A stretch of DNA of 64,000 bases from Sphingomonas sp. NFR15. GTDB taxonomy: Bacteria; Pseudomonadota; Alphaproteobacteria; Sphingomonadales; Sphingomonadaceae. This document shows, piece after piece, positions 8,174 through 17,119 of the stretch (its first letter is position 1; the number at the start of each line of letters is the position of its first letter). Both the position numbers and the translations under genes were made by a program. The notes below the pieces were generated by a model. It saw only the letters and a program-made list of their open reading frames with translations. It had not been told where the DNA came from and did no database searches. The stretch spans positions 687,753 through 751,752 of the forward strand of contig NZ_FMWX01000001.1 of the NCBI RefSeq assembly GCF_900103265.1, given 5' to 3'.

Positions 8174-9169
8174 ATGGACAGCAGCGATCTGGTTCTCGTC
8201 ACCGGCGTCTCCGGGTTCGTCGGCTCCGCCGTGGCGCGGCGGCTGGCGGCGGAGGGGCGAAGCGTGCGCGGTCTCGCCCGCGCGAGCAGCGCGCGCGCCA
8301 ATCTCGTCGATTTTCCGGGAGACCTGGTCGAGGGTGACGCGCGCGATCCGGCGGCGATGGCACGTGCGATGGCGGGGGTGCGGCACCTTTTCCACGTCGC
8401 CGCCGACTATCGGATCTGGGCGCCGGACCCCGAGGAGATCGTCCGCAACAATCTCGCCAGCACGCGCGCGGCGATGGAAGCGGCGCGCGAGGCGCGAGTC
8501 GAGCGCATCGTCTATACCAGCAGCGTCGCCACGCTGCTCCCAGACCCCGCCGGCCCCGCCGACGAGACCCGCCCCGCCACGCCCGAACAGGCGGTCGGCG
8601 CGTACAAACGCAGCAAGGTCGTGGCCGAACGGCTGGTCGAGACGATGGCGGCGGAGGGGCTGCCGGTGGTGATCGTCAACCCCTCTACCCCGATCGGCCC
8701 GCGCGACGTGCGCCCGACCCCGACCGGACGGATCATCGTCGAGGCCGCGTCGGGCAAGATGCCGGCGTTCGTCGATAGCGGGCTCAACCTCGTCCATGTC
8801 GATGACGTGGCCGAGGGGCATCTGCTCGCGCTCACGAAAGGGCGGATCGGCGAGCGCTACATCCTCGGTGGGCAGGACGTGTCGCTCGGGACGATGCTCG
8901 GCGAGATCGCCGCGCTGGTCGGGCGCAAGCCGCCGACACTCGCGCTGCCGCGTGGGCCGCTCTATCCGCTGGCATGGGCGAACGAACTGCTCGCGCGGGT
9001 GACGGGCAAGGAGCCGTTCCTGACGATCGATTCGCTCAAGATGGCGGGACACGCGATGTATTATTCGAGTGCCCGCGCGGAAGCCGAACTCGGCTATCGC
9101 GCGCGCCCGCATGTCGAGGCGCTCCGCGATGCGATTGAATGGTTCCGCGGCGCAGGGAAGATTCGGTGA
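8174..9169 (+). CDS. hpnA: Hopanoid-associated sugar epimerase/dehydratase HpnA
   Basis: 331 aa, an extended SDR. The N-terminal dinucleotide motif is TGVSGFVGS, a TxxGxxG variant, and the active-site YKRSK (around residue 148) gives the YxxxK pair, with an upstream TSSVA serine. HpnA proteins are found in nearly all hopanoid loci, but their substrate is not settled. ATG 8174 is preceded by AAAGGGG. Its TGA overlaps the GTG start of hpnB, opening a chain of coupled genes down to hpnG. Confidence 0.92.
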   Translation: MDSSDLVLVTGVSGFVGSAVARRLAAEGRSVRGLARASSARANLVDFPGDLVEGDARDPAAMARAMAGVRHLFHVAADYRIWAPDPEEIVRNNLASTRAAMEAAREARVERIVYTSSVATLLPDPAGPADETRPATPEQAVGAYKRSKVVAERLVETMAAEGLPVVIVNPSTPIGPRDVRPTPTGRIIVEAASGKMPAFVDSGLNLVHVDDVAEGHLLALTKGRIGERYILGGQDVSLGTMLGEIAALVGRKPPTLALPRGPLYPLAWANELLARVTGKEPFLTIDSLKMAGHAMYYSSARAEAELGYRARPHVEALRDAIEWFRGAGKIR

Positions 9170-10407
9170 TCTGGCTGGGCGCGCTCACCGTCGCGATCTG
9201 GCTTGGCATCGCGCTCGGCCGTGACGGCTTCTGGCTGGCCCGCGAGCGGGACACGCAACCTACCCCGGCCCGCGACATGACTCCCCTCCCTGAAAGGGAG
9301 GGGCTGGGGGTGGGTTCCTCTCGTGGGAATGCCGCGCTCGCCCCGCACCCACCCACCCCCGTCCCCTCCCTTCCAGGGAGGGGAGAAGAAGGCTGGCCCT
9401 CCGTCGTCGCGGTCGTGCCCGCGCGCGACGAGGCCGAGGTGATCGCCGAGTCGATCGGCAGCCTCGTCGCGCAGGCGTATCCGGGCGCGTTCCGCATCCT
9501 CCTCGTCGATGACGGCAGCACTGACGGCACCGCCGAGATCGCCCGCGCCGCCGCGCGCGGATCGGAGCGACTGACGATCCTCCCCGGCGCGCCGCTCGCG
9601 CGCGGGTGGACCGGCAAGCTCTGGGCGGTTTCGCAGGGGATCGCGGCGGCGGGCGACGTGGACTATCTGCTGCTCACCGACGCCGATATCGCGCATGCGC
9701 CCGATACGCTTGCCAGCCTCGTCGCGCGCGCCGAGGGCGATGACCGCGTGCTGGTATCGCTGATGGCGCGGCTGCGCTGCGAGAGTCTCGCCGAACGCGC
9801 GCTGATCCCGGCGTTCGTGTGGTTCTTCCAGATGCTCTACCCGTTCCGCACCGTGAATGCGCGCCGGCGCGGCCTCGGCGGCGCGGCCGGCGGCGTGATG
9901 CTGGTGCGGCGCACCGCGCTCGAGGCGGCGGGCGGGATCGGCGCGGTGCGCGGCGCGCTGATCGACGATTGCACGTTCGGCGCGCTGATGAAGCGCCACG
10001 GCGCGATCTGGCTCGGGCTGACCGACCGCGCGCGCAGCATCCGCATATACGACACCGCCGAGTCGGTCGCGGCGATGATCTCGCGCTCGGCTTATGCGCA
10101 ACTGCGCTATTCGCCGTGGTTGCTCGCCGGCACCACGATCGGGCTCGCGCTCACCTATCTCGCGCCGCCATTGCTTGCGCTGTTCGCACGGGGCTATGCG
10201 CAGGCGCTCGGGATCATGGCTTGGGTTTTGATGGGGCTTTTGTTTCAGCCGATGTTGCGATTCTACCACCGCTCGCCGCTGTGGGGCGCCGCCCTGCCCG
10301 CCATCGCGAGCTTCTACGCCGGCTGCACCTTGCTGTCGGCATGGCAACATGCGCGCGGACGCGGCGGCATGTGGAAGGGCCGCGCGCAAGCGGATCTCCA
10401 AGCATGA
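9166..10407 (+). CDS. hpnB: Hopene-associated glycosyltransferase HpnB with an in-frame repeat insertion
   Basis: 413 aa from GTG 9166. It has an N-terminal membrane helix (residues 1-22), a GT2 domain starting at VVAVVPARDE with LLVDDGSTDGT and LLTDADIAHAP, and about three C-terminal helices. Between the helix and the GT2 domain lie about 35 residues of low-complexity Pro/Gly/Arg sequence (around residues 39-73). These are encoded by a palindromic repeat at 9281-9385 that also occurs between genes at 41096-41202. The frame stays open through it, so the protein may still fold, with a longer linker. HpnB is conserved in hopanoid loci; its acceptor is not firmly known. It overlaps hpnA (GTGA) and hpnC (ATGA). 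Confidence 0.92.
   Translation: MIWLGALTVAIWLGIALGRDGFWLARERDTQPTPARDMTPLPEREGLGVGSSRGNAALAPHPPTPVPSLPGRGEEGWPSVVAVVPARDEAEVIAESIGSLVAQAYPGAFRILLVDDGSTDGTAEIARAAARGSERLTILPGAPLARGWTGKLWAVSQGIAAAGDVDYLLLTDADIAHAPDTLASLVARAEGDDRVLVSLMARLRCESLAERALIPAFVWFFQMLYPFRTVNARRRGLGGAAGGVMLVRRTALEAAGGIGAVRGALIDDCTFGALMKRHGAIWLGLTDRARSIRIYDTAESVAAMISRSAYAQLRYSPWLLAGTTIGLALTYLAPPLLALFARGYAQALGIMAWVLMGLLFQPMLRFYHRSPLWGAALPAIASFYAGCTLLSAWQHARGRGGMWKGRAQADLQA
9281..9385. repeat. Palindromic repeat, family A, copy 1, inside hpnB
   Basis: Two arms of 35 nt (9281-9315 and 9351-9385) are inverted copies with about three mismatches. Each arm is itself a hairpin: CTCCCCTCCCT then AGGGAGGGG, followed by a GGGGGTGGGT tail. 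A second copy lies between genes at 41096-41202. At 105 bp it adds exactly 35 codons to hpnB. Confidence 0.9.
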
Positions 10408-11240
10408 GCACAGCCGACGATCTCGCCTCCGGCAAGGGGCATAAGGACGAGAACTTCCCGGTCGCGTCGCTGCTCAAGCCGCAACACCGTGCGCCGATCC
10501 TCGCTTTCTACCGCTTCGCGCGCGCCGCCGACGACGTCGCCGACAATGCCGGGGCCAGCGCGGACGAGAAGCTCGCGCTGCTCCGCGCGATGCGCGCGAG
10601 CATCGCCGGCACCCGTGACGCCGACCCCGTATCGGTCGCGCTGCGCGGCGTGATGGCCGCACATCGGCTCGATCCCGTCCACGCGCTCGACCTGCTCACC
10701 GCGTTCGAGCGCGATTGCACGATCAACCGTTATCAGACCTGGGACGATCTGATCGACTATTGCCGCTATTCGGCTATGCCAGTCGGGCGCTACGTCCTCG
10801 ACGTTCACGGTGAGGATCGCGCGCTGTGGCCGGCCAATGACGCCTTGTGCGCGGCGTTGCAGGTCATCAACCATCTGCAGGATTGCGGAAAGGACTATCG
10901 CGCGATCGACCGGGTCTACATTCCGCTCGCGGCGCTGGCGCGGCGTGGCGCGCAGGTCAGCGACCTGGGGCTGGACGCCGCGACGCCGGCCTTGCACGGC
11001 ACGATCATCGACCTCGGCAACCAGACCCTCGCCCTGCTCGCCGACTCGAAGCGGTTCGCGCGCGGCATCCGCGATCGGCGGCTCGGTATGGAGGTGGCGA
11101 TCATCCAGCGGCTCGCCGAGGATCTCACCCGCCGCGTCAAGACGCGCGATCCCCTGTCCGAACGCGTCCACCACACCAAGCTCGAAATGGCACGCATCGC
11201 CGGCGGCGCGGTGCTGGCCTATTTGGTGGGCCAGGCATGA
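10404..11240 (+). CDS. hpnC: Hydroxysqualene synthase HpnC
   Basis: 278 aa, a trans-isoprenyl diphosphate (squalene/phytoene) synthase fold. The first Asp-rich site is FARAADDVADN and the second is NHLQDCGKDY. HpnC converts presqualene diphosphate to hydroxysqualene, the second step of the HpnD-HpnC-HpnE route to squalene (established by Pan and coworkers). The second site differs from the DxxxD of HpnD, as expected for HpnC. The ATG overlaps the hpnB stop and the TGA overlaps hpnD. Confidence 0.95.
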   Translation: MSTADDLASGKGHKDENFPVASLLKPQHRAPILAFYRFARAADDVADNAGASADEKLALLRAMRASIAGTRDADPVSVALRGVMAAHRLDPVHALDLLTAFERDCTINRYQTWDDLIDYCRYSAMPVGRYVLDVHGEDRALWPANDALCAALQVINHLQDCGKDYRAIDRVYIPLAALARRGAQVSDLGLDAATPALHGTIIDLGNQTLALLADSKRFARGIRDRRLGMEVAIIQRLAEDLTRRVKTRDPLSERVHHTKLEMARIAGGAVLAYLVGQA

Positions 11241-12076
11241 ACCCCAAGGCGACTCCCGCTTCGCTCCAGGCGCAGGTCTCCGGCAGCAGCTTCTACGCCG
11301 GCATGCGCGTGCTGCCCAAGGCCGAGCGCGAGGCGATGTACGCGGTCTATGCGTTCTGCCGCGCGGTCGACGACATCGCCGACGACCAGCAGGGCGACCG
11401 CGCCAGCCGCGCGGTGGCGCTCGATGCGTGGCGCAACGATATCGAGGCGCTGTATGCGGGCGGCGATCCCGGCCAGGCCGCGCTGGTGGCGGACGCGGTG
11501 CGGCGGTTCGATCTGCAGAAGGATGATTTCCTCGCCGTCATCGACGGCATGGCGACGGATGTGGCCGGCGAAGTGCGCTGGGTGCCGTTCGAAACGCTCG
11601 ATCTCTATTGCGATCGGGTGGCGTCGGCGGTGGGGCGGCTGTCGGTCAACATCTTCGGGATGGACCGCGCGACCGGCGTGACGCTGTCGCACCACCTCGG
11701 CCGCGCGCTGCAATTCACCAACATCCTGCGCGATATCGACGAGGATGCCGCGATCGGCCGGGTCTATCTGGCGGGCGAGCATCTCACCGCCGCCGGCATT
11801 CCCTTCACCACGCCGATCGAGGTGGTGAACGATCCGCGCATCGACGCCGCCTGCCGCCCGCTCGCCGCGATCGCGCACCGCCACTATGCCGAAGCGAACG
11901 CGATCCTCGCCAGACGCCCGCACGGCCATCTGATCGCGCCGCGGCTGATGGCGGCGGTCTATGCGCCGATCCTGTCGCGAATGGAAAAAGCCGGGTGGGC
12001 GCCGCCCCGCACCCGCATCCGCACCAACAAGCCCGCGCTGATCCTCACCGCCCTGCGGCTCTGGCTGTTCCGGTGA
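11237..12076 (+). CDS. hpnD: Presqualene diphosphate synthase HpnD
   Basis: 279 aa. It belongs to the squalene/phytoene synthase family with CRAVDDIADD and NILRDIDEDA, both canonical DxxxD sites for Mg-bound diphosphates. HpnD joins two farnesyl diphosphates into presqualene diphosphate. ATG 11237 overlaps the hpnC stop (ATGA) and its own stop overlaps the GTG of hpnE, so C, D and E should be made in step. IspH, which makes the isoprenoid precursors, is encoded nearby. Confidence 0.95.
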   Translation: MNPKATPASLQAQVSGSSFYAGMRVLPKAEREAMYAVYAFCRAVDDIADDQQGDRASRAVALDAWRNDIEALYAGGDPGQAALVADAVRRFDLQKDDFLAVIDGMATDVAGEVRWVPFETLDLYCDRVASAVGRLSVNIFGMDRATGVTLSHHLGRALQFTNILRDIDEDAAIGRVYLAGEHLTAAGIPFTTPIEVVNDPRIDAACRPLAAIAHRHYAEANAILARRPHGHLIAPRLMAAVYAPILSRMEKAGWAPPRTRIRTNKPALILTALRLWLFR

Positions 12077-13326
12077 GCCGGCGCGCGCGCGTGATCGGCG
12101 CCGGTATGGCGGGACTGTCTGCGGCGGTGGAACTCGCGCGCGGCGGGTTCGCGGTGTCGATCTCGGAAGGCGCGGCGCAAGCGGGCGGTCGCTGCCGCAG
12201 CTACCACGATCCGCAACTCGGCCGCGTGATCGACAATGGCAACCATCTCGTCCTCTCGGGCAATGACGGTGTGGCGCAGTTCCTCGCCACGATCGGCGCG
12301 TCCGATCGGCTCGCTGGTCCGGACAGCGCGGAGTTCGACTTCGCCGATCGCCGCACCGGCGAACGCTGGAGCTTCCGACCCAATGACGGCCGGCTCCCGT
12401 GGTGGATCTTCTCCAAAACGCGGCGTGTCCCCGGGACCACCGCGCGCGACTATCTGCGGCTCGCCGCGCTGACTTCGGGCAAGCGCGGCCAGACCGTCGC
12501 CGACCGAATCGAAACGCGCGGCGTGCTGTGGGAGCGTCTGCTCGAGCCGGTGCTGCTCGCCGCGCTCAACACCGCGCCTGCGGATGGCGACGTCACGCTG
12601 ACCGCCGCGATCGTCAATCAGACGCTCGGGCGCGGCGGCAAGGCGATGAAGCCGCGGATCGCAGAGCCGACGCTCGCCGCCGCGTTCGTCGATCCGGCGA
12701 CCGAGTGGCTCGCGGCGCGCGGCGCCAGCCTTGCGCTCGGCGAGCGATTGCGCGCGATCGGCTTCGATGGCGACCGCGTGATCACGCTGGACTTCGGCAA
12801 CGGCGCCGAGCCGGTCGCGCCCGACGAAGCGATCATCCTGGCGGTGCCGGCGTGGATCGCCGAGAGCCTCGTCCCCGATCTGACCGTGCCCGACGATCAC
12901 CGCGCGATCATCAACGCGCATTTCGCCTTCACGCCGCCGCCCGGCACGCCGCCGATGGTGGGCGTGATCGGCGGCACCGCCGAGTGGATTTTCGCCTTTC
13001 CGGATCGCTTGTCCGTGACGGTCAGCGGCGCCGACCGGCTGATCGACACCGATCGCTCCGAGCTCGCCGCCGCCTTCTGGGCCGATATCGCCGCGATCCA
13101 CCAACTGCCGCCCGAGCTGCCGCGCTGGCAGATCGTCAAGGAGAAGCGCGCGACCTTCGCCGCCACGCCCGCGCAGGAACGCCGCCGCCCACCTGCCGCC
13201 ACGCGCTGGCGCAACCTGTTCCTCGCCGGCGACTGGACGCAAACCGGGCTGCCCGCCACGATCGAGGGTGCGCTCCGCTCGGGCGCGACCGCCGCGCGCT
13301 TGGCGCGCGACGCCCGGCTGCTATAG
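12073..13326 (+). CDS. hpnE: Hydroxysqualene dehydroxylase HpnE (FAD)
   Basis: 417 aa from GTG 12073. The N-terminal FAD-binding motif VIGAGMAGLSAA and the C-terminal FLAGDWTQTGLPATIEGA mark a flavin amine-oxidase/phytoene-desaturase type enzyme. HpnE reduces hydroxysqualene to squalene, giving the substrate of the cyclase encoded 8 nt downstream. The GTG start sits within the hpnD stop (GTGA). Length and motifs fit the family and nothing is missing. Confidence 0.94.
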   Translation: MSRRARVIGAGMAGLSAAVELARGGFAVSISEGAAQAGGRCRSYHDPQLGRVIDNGNHLVLSGNDGVAQFLATIGASDRLAGPDSAEFDFADRRTGERWSFRPNDGRLPWWIFSKTRRVPGTTARDYLRLAALTSGKRGQTVADRIETRGVLWERLLEPVLLAALNTAPADGDVTLTAAIVNQTLGRGGKAMKPRIAEPTLAAAFVDPATEWLAARGASLALGERLRAIGFDGDRVITLDFGNGAEPVAPDEAIILAVPAWIAESLVPDLTVPDDHRAIINAHFAFTPPPGTPPMVGVIGGTAEWIFAFPDRLSVTVSGADRLIDTDRSELAAAFWADIAAIHQLPPELPRWQIVKEKRATFAATPAQERRRPPAATRWRNLFLAGDWTQTGLPATIEGALRSGATAARLARDARLL

Positions 13327-13334
13327 GCGCTGCG

Positions 13335-15281
13335 ATGGCCACTCTGCTGGAAACCCCCGATCTCGTCGCGATCGCCGATGCCGCCACCACCCGCGCCGCC
13401 GCCGCACTCGCCGCCGCGCAGAAGCCCGATGGACATTGGGTTTTCGAGCTTGAGGCCGACGCCACCATCCCGGCCGAATATGTGCTGCTGCGCCATTACC
13501 TCGGCGAGCCGCGTGCGGTTGAACTGGAGGCGAAGATCGGCCGCTATCTGCGCCGCATCCAGGGCGCGCACCACGGCTGGCCGCTGTTCCACGGCGGCGC
13601 GTTCGACGTCAGCGCGAGCGTGAAGGCCTATTATGCGCTCAAGATGATCGGCGACGATGTCGATGCGCCGCACATGGCAGCGGCGCGGCGCGCCATCCTA
13701 GCGGCGGGTGGTGCCGAGGCGGCGAACGTCTTTACGCGGATCCAGCTCGCGCTGTTCGGCGCCGGGCCGTGGAAAGCAGTGCCGACGCTGCCGGTCGAAC
13801 TGATCCTGCTGCCGCGCTGGTTCCCGGTGCATCTGTCGAAAATGTCCTATTGGGCGCGCACCGTCATCGTGCCGCTGCTGGTGCTCGCGGTGAAGCGACC
13901 GGTCGCGCGCAACCCGCTCGGGATCAAGGTCGACGAACTGTACACCGGCAAGGCCAAGCCGCCCGAGAGCAAGGCCGCCGATACCAAGCGCGGCTGGACG
14001 TTGTTCTTCAACGGGCTCGACGTGGTGCTGAAAGGCGTTGAGGGGCTGTGGCCCAAGCGCACCCGCGAACGCGCGATCCAGGCGTGCGTCGATTTCACCG
14101 TCGAGCGGCTGAACGGTGAGGATGGCCTTGGCGCGATTTATCCGGCGATGGCGAACAGCGTGATGATGTTCGATTGCCTCGGCTATGCCGAGGATCATCC
14201 GCACCGCGCGATCGCCCGCCAGTCGGTCGAGAAGCTGTTGGTCGTCAAGGACGACGAGGCGTACTGCCAGCCCTGCGTCTCGCCGGTGTGGGACACCGCG
14301 CTCGCCGCGCACGCGATGCTCGAGGCGGGCGGCGCGGAGAACGAGGCGCGCGCCGATGCCGCGCTCGAATGGCTACGCCCGTTGCAGGTGCTCGACGTCA
14401 AGGGCGACTGGGCCGATCAGCGGCCGGACGTGCGACCGGGCGGCTGGGCGTTCCAGTACAACAACGCGCATTATCCCGATCTCGACGACACCGCCGTGGT
14501 GGTGATGGCGATGGACCGCGCCGCGCCGCGATCGGGCGCGGATTACCGCATGGCGATCGATCGCGCGGTCGAGTGGACGGTGGGCTTGCAAAGCAAGGGC
14601 GGCGGCTGGGGCGCGTTCGACGCCGACAACCACCATCATTACCTCAACAACATCCCCTTCGCCGATCACGGCGCGCTGCTCGACCCGCCGACCAGCGACG
14701 TGTCGGCGCGGGCGGTGTCGATGCTCGGCCAGTTGGGCGAGCCGCTCGACAGCCCCCGGATGCGCGAGGCGCTCGGCTTCCTCGAACGCGAGCAGATGGC
14801 GGATGGAAGCTGGTTCGGGCGCTGGGGAGTGAATTACATCTACGGCACATGGTCGGTGCTGTGCGCGCTCAACGCGGCCGGGGTCGATCCACAGTCGCCG
14901 ATGGTGCGCAAGGCGGTCGCGTGGCTGGTCGCGATCCAGAACGCCGATGGCGGCTGGGGCGAGGATTGCGACAGCTATGATCTCGCCTACACCGGCCACA
15001 CCCCTGCCCCGTCGACCGCCTCGCAGACCGGCTGGGCGCTGCTCGCGCTGATGGCGGCTGGCGAGGTCGATCATCCGGCGGTGGAACGCGGCGTGCGCCA
15101 TCTCGCCGAAACGCAAGCCGAGGACGGGTTGTGGGGGCAGGAGATGTACACCGGCGGCGGTTTCCCGCGCGTGTTCTACCTACGCTACCACGGCTATCCC
15201 AAATATTTCCCGCTGTGGGCGCTGGCGCGCTACCGCAATCTCAAGCGCTCGAATGACCGGCGGGTGGCGGTCGGGATGTGA
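13335..15281 (+). CDS. shc: Squalene-hopene cyclase
   Basis: 648 aa, family-typical length (also called HpnF). The catalytic acid motif is DLDDTA with Asp382, 384 and 385, where most enzymes have DVDD. QW-type repeats such as QKPDGHW, QSKGGGWGAF, EQMADGSWFG, QNADGGWGED and QAEDGLWG are spread along the alpha-barrel domains. The enzyme is a monotopic membrane protein that cyclises squalene to hopene and hopanol. ATG 13335 is 8 nt after hpnE; the TGA overlaps the GTG of hpnG. Confidence 0.97.
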   Translation: MATLLETPDLVAIADAATTRAAAALAAAQKPDGHWVFELEADATIPAEYVLLRHYLGEPRAVELEAKIGRYLRRIQGAHHGWPLFHGGAFDVSASVKAYYALKMIGDDVDAPHMAAARRAILAAGGAEAANVFTRIQLALFGAGPWKAVPTLPVELILLPRWFPVHLSKMSYWARTVIVPLLVLAVKRPVARNPLGIKVDELYTGKAKPPESKAADTKRGWTLFFNGLDVVLKGVEGLWPKRTRERAIQACVDFTVERLNGEDGLGAIYPAMANSVMMFDCLGYAEDHPHRAIARQSVEKLLVVKDDEAYCQPCVSPVWDTALAAHAMLEAGGAENEARADAALEWLRPLQVLDVKGDWADQRPDVRPGGWAFQYNNAHYPDLDDTAVVVMAMDRAAPRSGADYRMAIDRAVEWTVGLQSKGGGWGAFDADNHHHYLNNIPFADHGALLDPPTSDVSARAVSMLGQLGEPLDSPRMREALGFLEREQMADGSWFGRWGVNYIYGTWSVLCALNAAGVDPQSPMVRKAVAWLVAIQNADGGWGEDCDSYDLAYTGHTPAPSTASQTGWALLALMAAGEVDHPAVERGVRHLAETQAEDGLWGQEMYTGGGFPRVFYLRYHGYPKYFPLWALARYRNLKRSNDRRVAVGM

Positions 15282-15949
15282 CCTTGCTCGTCGCCTGCGG
15301 GCTGACGCGCGAAGCGCGGATCTTCGCGCGGGATGATGTGGTGGCGGTCGCCGGCGGCGGTGACGCGGCGCGGCTCGAGGGCGGGCTGGAGGCCGCGGTT
15401 GCCAGGGGCGGCGTGCGTGCGATCCTGTCGGGCGGCATCGCCGGCGCGCTCGATCCTTCGCTCAAGCCCGGCGACGTGGTGATCGGCATCCTGTTCTCCC
15501 GCGAAAGCGGGAGTCCAGAGCAACCGAACGAAGCGTTTGCGGCGCTGGACTCCCGCTTTCGCGGGAGAACGGCGGAGATGTTCCCGAAGGCGCGGTTCGG
15601 CCACATCGTCGGCAGCGACACGATCGTCGCGACGCTCGCCAGCAAGCGCGCGCTCTACGAAGCGACCGGCGCGCTCGCGGTGGACATGGAATCGCACATC
15701 GCCGCGCGCGTCGCCGCGCGCCACGCCCTGCCCTTCGCAACCCTGCGCACGATCTCCGACGCGGCGAACCACGTCCTGCCGCCCGCTGCGCTGGTCGGTA
15801 TGAAACCCGATGGCGGCATGGCGCTCGGCGCGGTCCTCGCCTCGCTCGCGCGGCAGCCGTCGCAGTTACCCGCGCTTATTCGCACCGGCCGCGACGCGGC
15901 GCGCGCGTTCAGGGCGCTGGAGCGGGCCTGGACCTCCTTCGAGATCTGA
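15278..15949 (+). CDS. hpnG: HpnG adenosylhopane nucleosidase/phosphorylase, with in-frame repeat insertion
   Basis: 223 aa from GTG 15278. It has a nucleoside phosphorylase fold with ILSGGIAGAL and ALAVDMESHIA, the purine- and ribose-binding segments. HpnG removes adenine from adenosylhopane on the way to bacteriohopanetetrol. Residues about 73-97 (FSRESGSPEQ...DSRFRGR) do not look like the family. They are encoded by a 76-bp palindromic repeat at 15494-15569, inserted without breaking the frame. The insert falls in a loop before the HIVGSD segment. It is convergent with hpnH, 12 nt apart. Confidence 0.9.
   Translation: MTLLVACGLTREARIFARDDVVAVAGGGDAARLEGGLEAAVARGGVRAILSGGIAGALDPSLKPGDVVIGILFSRESGSPEQPNEAFAALDSRFRGRTAEMFPKARFGHIVGSDTIVATLASKRALYEATGALAVDMESHIAARVAARHALPFATLRTISDAANHVLPPAALVGMKPDGGMALGAVLASLARQPSQLPALIRTGRDAARAFRALERAWTSFEI
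15494..15569. repeat. Palindromic repeat, family B, inside hpnG
   Basis: Perfect 25-bp inverted arms (15494-15518 and 15545-15569) flank a 26-nt centre. Each arm also contains a small hairpin, CTCCCGC-GAAA-GCGGGAG. Sequences like this are frequent between genes in related bacteria; here it lies inside a coding region. Only one copy is in this window. Confidence 0.9.
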
Positions 15950-15961
15950 CCCGCCCGTTCG

Positions 15962-17107
15962 TTACGCCGCCCGCTGTGTCCGCCGGAACCCTTCCGGGTC
16001 CGCCGCCTTGATCTTCGCCAGCTCGCGCTCGACGTGAGTCGAGTGGACATCCTCGGCCGGGCGGGCGCGCGAGAGGTCGATATCGGGCGCCATCGGGCCT
16101 TCGGTGCGGATGCCCTTGCGACCGACGTTGAACATCGCGAGCGGATTGCGGATCGATTCGCTCGCCGCCGTCCCTTCGAAACCGCAATGGACCATGCAGT
16201 TCGAGCATTTCTCGTACTTGCCGACGCCGTACTGGTCCCAGTCGGTGCCTTCCATCAGCTCGGCGAAGGTCTGCACATAGCCTTCGCCGATGAGGTAGCA
16301 GGGCTTCTGCCAGCCGAAGACGGTGCGCAGCGGCATCGACCACGGCGTGCATTCATAAGAACGATTGCCGGCCAGGAAATCGAGGAACAGCGGCGAGTTG
16401 GTAAAGGTCCACGCCTTGCCGCCGTTGCCGCGGCGGAACACGTCGCGGAAGAACGTCTTGGTGCGCTCGCGCGTTAGGAAATGCTCCTGATCGGCGGCGC
16501 GCTCGTATGAATAGCCGGGCGACAGCGTGATCTCGACGCCGCGCTTCTCCATTTCGTCGAAGAACGATGCGAGGCGTGCCGGATCGGCGCCGTCGAACAC
16601 GGTGCAATTGACCTGCACGCGGAAGCCGCGCGACTTGGCCAGTTCGATCGCCTCGACCGCAACCTCATAGGTGCCGTCCTGATCGACCGCGTGATCGTGC
16701 ATGCCCTTGTCGCCATCGAGATGGATCGACCAGGTGAAGAAGTTCGACGGCTTGTACTGGTCGATCTTCTTCTTGAGCAGCAAAGCGTTGGTGCAGAGGA
16801 TCACGAACTTCTTCTTCGCGATATAGCCCTCGACGATCCTGGGCATGTCGCGGTGGAGGAGCGGCTCGCCGCCGGCGATCGACACGGCGGGCGCGCCGCA
16901 TTCGTCGATCGCCTCCATGCATTGTTCATACGACAGGCGCTGGTTGAGGATCGGATCGGGATAGTCGATCTTGCCGCAACCGGGGCAGGCGAGATTGCAG
17001 CGCAGCAGCGGTTCGAGCATCAGCACGAGCGGATATTTGCCCCCGCCGATATGCTTGCGCAGCGTATAGCTGCCGATGCGGGCGAGCGCGGGAAGCGGAA
17101 GGCTCAT
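15962..17107 (-). CDS. hpnH: Adenosylhopane synthase HpnH (radical SAM)
   Basis: 381 aa. The radical SAM cluster motif is CNLACPGC with Cys37, 41 and 44. It is followed by SIAGGEPLLH and a C-terminal cysteine cluster (KCSNCMVHCGFEG) typical of the family's added domain. HpnH joins the 5'-deoxyadenosyl group of SAM to diploptene, making adenosylhopane, the first side-chain step. It is encoded opposite to hpnG, which takes the next step, and is downstream of ispH on the same strand (12 nt). Confidence 0.96.
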   Translation of the reverse strand: MSLPLPALARIGSYTLRKHIGGGKYPLVLMLEPLLRCNLACPGCGKIDYPDPILNQRLSYEQCMEAIDECGAPAVSIAGGEPLLHRDMPRIVEGYIAKKKFVILCTNALLLKKKIDQYKPSNFFTWSIHLDGDKGMHDHAVDQDGTYEVAVEAIELAKSRGFRVQVNCTVFDGADPARLASFFDEMEKRGVEITLSPGYSYERAADQEHFLTRERTKTFFRDVFRRGNGGKAWTFTNSPLFLDFLAGNRSYECTPWSMPLRTVFGWQKPCYLIGEGYVQTFAELMEGTDWDQYGVGKYEKCSNCMVHCGFEGTAASESIRNPLAMFNVGRKGIRTEGPMAPDIDLSRARPAEDVHSTHVERELAKIKAADPEGFRRTQRAA

Positions 17108-17119
17108 GGTCTGTTCGTC

